Positions 22,377-24,653 of a DNA stretch of 24,653 nucleotides are shown here, piece after piece. The notes below the pieces were generated by a model that made no database searches, was not told where the DNA came from, and worked only from the letters and a program-made list of their open reading frames with translations. A program made the translations under genes and the position numbers. The stretch is from positions 1 through 24,653 of IMG/VR virus record IMGVR_UViG_3300042691_012630; one strand, given 5' to 3'. This DNA is from a virus. Position 1 is the first letter of the stretch. Every line of letters begins with the position of its first letter.

Positions 22377-23075
22377 TCAGAACAGCGACGCAGCGTCGAC
22401 GGAGTTGTCGATCTGGATACCGCCGAAGGCCGCCTTCGGGTCGATGCCGCCACCGCCGCCGAGCTTGTTGTCATCGGCCAGCTTGAAGAGCGACTGCAGG
22501 CCGAAGAAAACGCCCGGGTTGGCCGACTGCTTCGAGGCGTAGGCGCGCACGACGGCGATCGCCCACGCGCCCGGGTAGAAGGCCTCGTTGATCTCCTCGA
22601 TCGTGATGACGGCCGTCGGGTTGCCCTGCACGAAGGGCGGCTTCCACATGCTCGGGCGCTGGTTGCCTGTGGCCGAGATGTAGACAAGGCCGGGCACGTA
22701 CCCGCCGAAGGACTTGCCGGCCGGGTTGGTGCCGCCCTTGTCGGGGGCGACGCGCTCGGCCTGGTTCTTGAACGGGTTCTTCATGCCGGCACCCGTCGGG
22801 TTGTTCGGGAACGTGGCCTTGAGGAGATCGTTGCGCGCGGTCACGAGCGGCGCGAGCAGCTCGGCGCCGGCGAAGGGGAAGACGAGGTTCGCGCCGTACT
22901 TGCCCTCCTTGGTGGGGTCGTTAAGGTTCCGCCCCGGCTTGTCCAGGTTGGTGAAGGACAGGCGGGCCGGGGGCAAGCGGATGTCGCCGCTCTCGAGCCG
23001 GACGCAGGGGTTGCCGGCCACCATCTTCTGGATAGCGTCGGCGCTGAAACGGGTGTTCATCATTTCGGTGTTCAT
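22377..23075 (-). CDS. Single-stranded DNA-binding protein (DUF2815-like)
   Basis: This is a 232-residue protein. The N-terminal half has the DUF2815 pattern: RLPPARLSFTNLDKP, then KYGANLVFP, then a stretch with KNPFKNQAERV and a SFGGYVPGLVYISATG strand, followed by ITIEEINEAFYPGAWAIAVV. This family is considered a phage SSB with an OB fold. The end is Gly-rich and flexible, finishing in DAASLF; a terminal Phe is also typical of SSB tails that recruit partners. It lies between the nuclease and polymerase genes, which fits a role at the fork or in recombination. ATG 23075 was taken as start; further ATGs 12-15 nt downstream are possible. A palindromic site sits just upstream, 4 nt before the start. 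Confidence 0.75.
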   Translation of the reverse strand: MNTEMMNTRFSADAIQKMVAGNPCVRLESGDIRLPPARLSFTNLDKPGRNLNDPTKEGKYGANLVFPFAGAELLAPLVTARNDLLKATFPNNPTGAGMKNPFKNQAERVAPDKGGTNPAGKSFGGYVPGLVYISATGNQRPSMWKPPFVQGNPTAVITIEEINEAFYPGAWAIAVVRAYASKQSANPGVFFGLQSLFKLADDNKLGGGGGIDPKAAFGGIQIDNSVDAASLF

Positions 23076-23079
23076 CTGG

Positions 23080-23093
23080 TAGCTCTCTTGCTA
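23080..23093. promoter_or_regulatory. Palindromic site 6: TAGCTCTCTTGCTA
   Basis: Intact TAGC/GCTA arms. It lies between the nuclease gene and the SSB gene, includes the nuclease stop codon, and ends 4 nt before the SSB ATG on the minus strand. It overlaps the likely ribosome binding region of the SSB gene. Confidence 0.5.
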
Positions 23094-24407
23094 GGTCGCC
23101 GGCACGGAAACAGTGGCGAACGCGGCGGCCGGAACAACCGCGTCCCTCTTGTCGCTGGCCGCGACGAGTGTCAGGCCAGAACTTTCCTTGATCGTGAACT
23201 TGAGGCTCACGTCGTCCTTCGCCGCCTTGGCGTTCTTCGCGCCGCCAAGGGCAGAGGCCAGGAGCTTCTCCGCCTCGGTGATCGTGACGAGCTTTGGCGG
23301 CATGAGGTCGTTGACGTCCACGCCGTAGGACGAGGCGAGGTAGCCGGCGATCGAGTGCTCGTCGTCGGTCCACTTGCGGCGGGCCTGCTTCTCCACGAGC
23401 TTGAAGCCCGGGATGTCGCGGCCAGCCTGCGCCTCCTCGAAGGCACGACGCCTGACCTGGTCGAACCAGCCTTCGAGCACGTCGGCGGCGCGCAGGATGC
23501 CGGCCATGCGCTCGACGTCGAGCCTGGCCGGTTCCGGCAGCGCCGAGGGCGTGGCCTCGACGACCGACGAGAAGGCAAGGCCTGCCTCCTTGAGGGCGCG
23601 CTGCTCGATGGCCGGGCATGTCAGCGCCGCCGCGCACCAGCGGCAGTGGTCGCCCGGCGCCAGCCACACCTGCCCCCAATTCGCGAGGTCGCCGCTGGCG
23701 ACGGTCTGGTGCGCGCGCTCCGCCTCGACGCACCGATGGATGGCCGACGCGAGCGTGTCGTAGAACTCCATGACCGTCATGAGATCGAACGACCACCGCT
23801 TGACGCCGCCGTGGTCCTGCGCGGCGTCGAAGCTGCGCGGCTGGACGATGACAACCTCGACGGTCGAGACCCTCCAGTCGTCACGGCCCATCAGCGCGCC
23901 GGTCGCGTAGAACAAGGCCTGCGCGTTGTTCTCCGCCTTCACCGCCACGCCCGCGCCGTGCTTGTAGTCGAAGACCACCAGCTTCTCGCGAGCAGGCGAG
24001 TAAATCATGGCGTCGTTGCGGCCAAAGACCTCGCCTTGTAGCGCCGGAGCTACGTCGAGGACAAACCGCTGCTCGATGAAGAGCTGCGAGCCCGGATCCT
24101 CGGCGTACTCCGCGGCCACTGCGTCGAGGTAGACCTCGACAGCCTCGGCGTCTTCCTTGAGGAAGGTGATCTTCTCGCCGTCCTCGAAGAAGTCCTTGCC
24201 GATGTCCTGGCGGGGGCTGGCCTCGGAGCCTGCCACGCGGAGCGGCAGATACCGCTCGGCCACGTTGTGGGCGACGGTGCCTCGGCGGGCGAAGCTGGAT
24301 GTGGGGGGCGGCGGTGCCTGCTCGCACAGGACGACCGACCCCGGGCAGGCCATCCAGCGCGAAGCCGACGAGCCGCCGTACTTGGAGTGGGCGCGGTCCT
24401 CAGCCAT
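23091..24407 (-). CDS. Cas4/RecB-like PD-(D/E)XK nuclease (DUF2800-like)
   Basis: This is a 438-residue protein. It has an N-terminal CPGS motif (Cys21), a GTVAHNVAE helix (His47), GRNDAMIY (Asp132), VVFDYKHG (Asp147, Lys149) and NNAQALFYA (Gln163): the ordered motifs of RecB-family PD-(D/E)XK nucleases. Three C-terminal cysteines in CRWCAAALTC (256, 259, 265) together with Cys21 match the four-cysteine iron-sulfur cluster of Cas4 and AddB. This is the DUF2800 arrangement in phages. It would resect DNA ends during replication, recombination or host DNA breakdown. The last 150 residues form an additional helical domain. It overlaps the upstream small gene by 8 nt and precedes the SSB gene. A palindromic site lies inside it at 24039. 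Confidence 0.8.
   Translation of the reverse strand: MAEDRAHSKYGGSSASRWMACPGSVVLCEQAPPPPTSSFARRGTVAHNVAERYLPLRVAGSEASPRQDIGKDFFEDGEKITFLKEDAEAVEVYLDAVAAEYAEDPGSQLFIEQRFVLDVAPALQGEVFGRNDAMIYSPAREKLVVFDYKHGAGVAVKAENNAQALFYATGALMGRDDWRVSTVEVVIVQPRSFDAAQDHGGVKRWSFDLMTVMEFYDTLASAIHRCVEAERAHQTVASGDLANWGQVWLAPGDHCRWCAAALTCPAIEQRALKEAGLAFSSVVEATPSALPEPARLDVERMAGILRAADVLEGWFDQVRRRAFEEAQAGRDIPGFKLVEKQARRKWTDDEHSIAGYLASSYGVDVNDLMPPKLVTITEAEKLLASALGGAKNAKAAKDDVSLKFTIKESSGLTLVAASDKRDAVVPAAAFATVSVPAT
24039..24052. promoter_or_regulatory. Palindromic site 7 (inside nuclease gene): TAGCGCCGGAGCTA
   Basis: TAGC/GCTA arms within CTTGTAGC-N5-AGCTAC, the same outer sequence as site 5 in polA. In the coding strand it is read as GTA GCT CCG GCG CTA CAA. 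Confidence 0.5.
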
Positions 24408-24653
24408 TGACCCCGAGCTCCGCCTTGATCGCGTCGTAGGCCTTCTTGAAGAGGGCGGCCGGGTCGGCGTCGTTCTTCATGAAGGTGATGGCGGCGTGGC
24501 CGGTGGCCGTGCGGAGGATCTCCTGCGCCTTGGCCGCCGACTTCTTGACGGTCAGGAATTCGGTGATCGCGTCCTTGAGCATTTGCTCGGTCACAGCACC
24601 CGAACTCTCGGCCTCAGCAGCCGCGATACGCTGAGAGATCGTGGTATCGGCAA
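24400..24653 (-). CDS. Small hypothetical protein (5' end probably outside window)
   Basis: I do not recognise this protein. The frame is open to the right edge. Internal GTG (24594) and ATG (24582) are possible starts that would give about 60 residues, but the reading frame upstream (ISQRIAAAEAESSGAVTEQM) continues without a stop and looks helical, so the gene may be longer. The visible part is helical and charged: a LKDAITEFLTVKKSAAKAQEI helix and a C-terminal AALFKKAYDAIKAELG helix. The stop overlaps the nuclease start by 8 nt, so it is part of the leftward replication unit. Confidence 0.55.
   Translation of the reverse strand, partial: ADTTISQRIAAAEAESSGAVTEQMLKDAITEFLTVKKSAAKAQEILRTATGHAAITFMKNDADPAALFKKAYDAIKAELGVNG

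Noticed and set aside
22367-22687. N-terminal extension of the polymerase frame
   Set aside because: The extra residues are Ser/Arg/Thr low complexity inside the SSB gene; the Exo I motif begins right at ATG 22366 with a ribosome binding site.
23033-23046. Further palindrome-like sequence TAGCGTCGGCGCTG
   Set aside because: One arm base is wrong and the flanks lack the G/C extension; it may be chance in GC-rich coding sequence. Similar weak matches at 1764-1777 and 5382-5395 were also left out.

Overview
This window is part of a tailed-phage genome, or a closely related prophage, with a GC-rich sequence (about two thirds G+C by eye) that suggests a GC-rich host such as an alphaproteobacterium. 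The host guess is an inference from composition and from gene families (GTA-type 3TM holin, GH108 endolysin); no host gene is present. The virion genes follow the T7-type (podovirus) order: tail tubular A, tail tubular B, gp13-like, gp14-like, a gp15-like ejection protein with a transglycosylase domain, a giant gp16-like ejection protein, then a tail fibre with a gp17-type anchor.

Layout. Positions 1-1808 hold the 3' part of a lectin-like, glycine-rich fibre gene cut by the left edge. A 57-residue two-helix membrane protein lies on the minus strand at 1809-1982. The rightward late unit runs from 2097 to 17366. It contains the tail and ejection genes (2097-12791), the tail fibre (12796-14322), a lysis cassette (about 14375-16012: small membrane ORF, GH108 endolysin, 3TM holin, XhlA-like coiled-coil/TM protein), an HTH-metallophosphoesterase and a DUF6378-like protein. 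Most of these genes overlap by 1-8 nt at their start/stop codons. A leftward replication unit occupies 24653-17353. In transcription order it has a small partial ORF, a Cas4-like DUF2800 nuclease, a DUF2815 single-strand-binding protein, a family A DNA polymerase, a 73-residue unknown, an 81-residue winged-helix protein, an HNH endonuclease with lower GC, and a primase-polymerase/RecA-type helicase fusion. The two units meet tail to tail with a 14-nt overlap at 17353-17366. No RNA polymerase, integrase, terminase, portal or capsid gene is in the window, and I saw no tRNA or CRISPR array.

How it works together. The leftward unit would copy the DNA: primase-helicase, PolA, SSB and a RecB-family nuclease. 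The rightward unit builds the tail, injects DNA through ejection proteins that include a wall-cutting domain, and lyses the host.

The most interesting signal is a dispersed palindrome, GTAGC-N6-GCTAC (core TAGCN-N4-NGCTA). It occurs five times with intact TAGC/GCTA arms and at least twice more with one mismatch. Sites lie just before the tail unit, before the lysis cassette, before the SSB gene, at the HNH gene start, and inside three coding regions. In the coding regions it forces codons that are rare in this genome. It looks like an undescribed regulatory site family: a repressor operator or 'stoperator', or an RNA hairpin.
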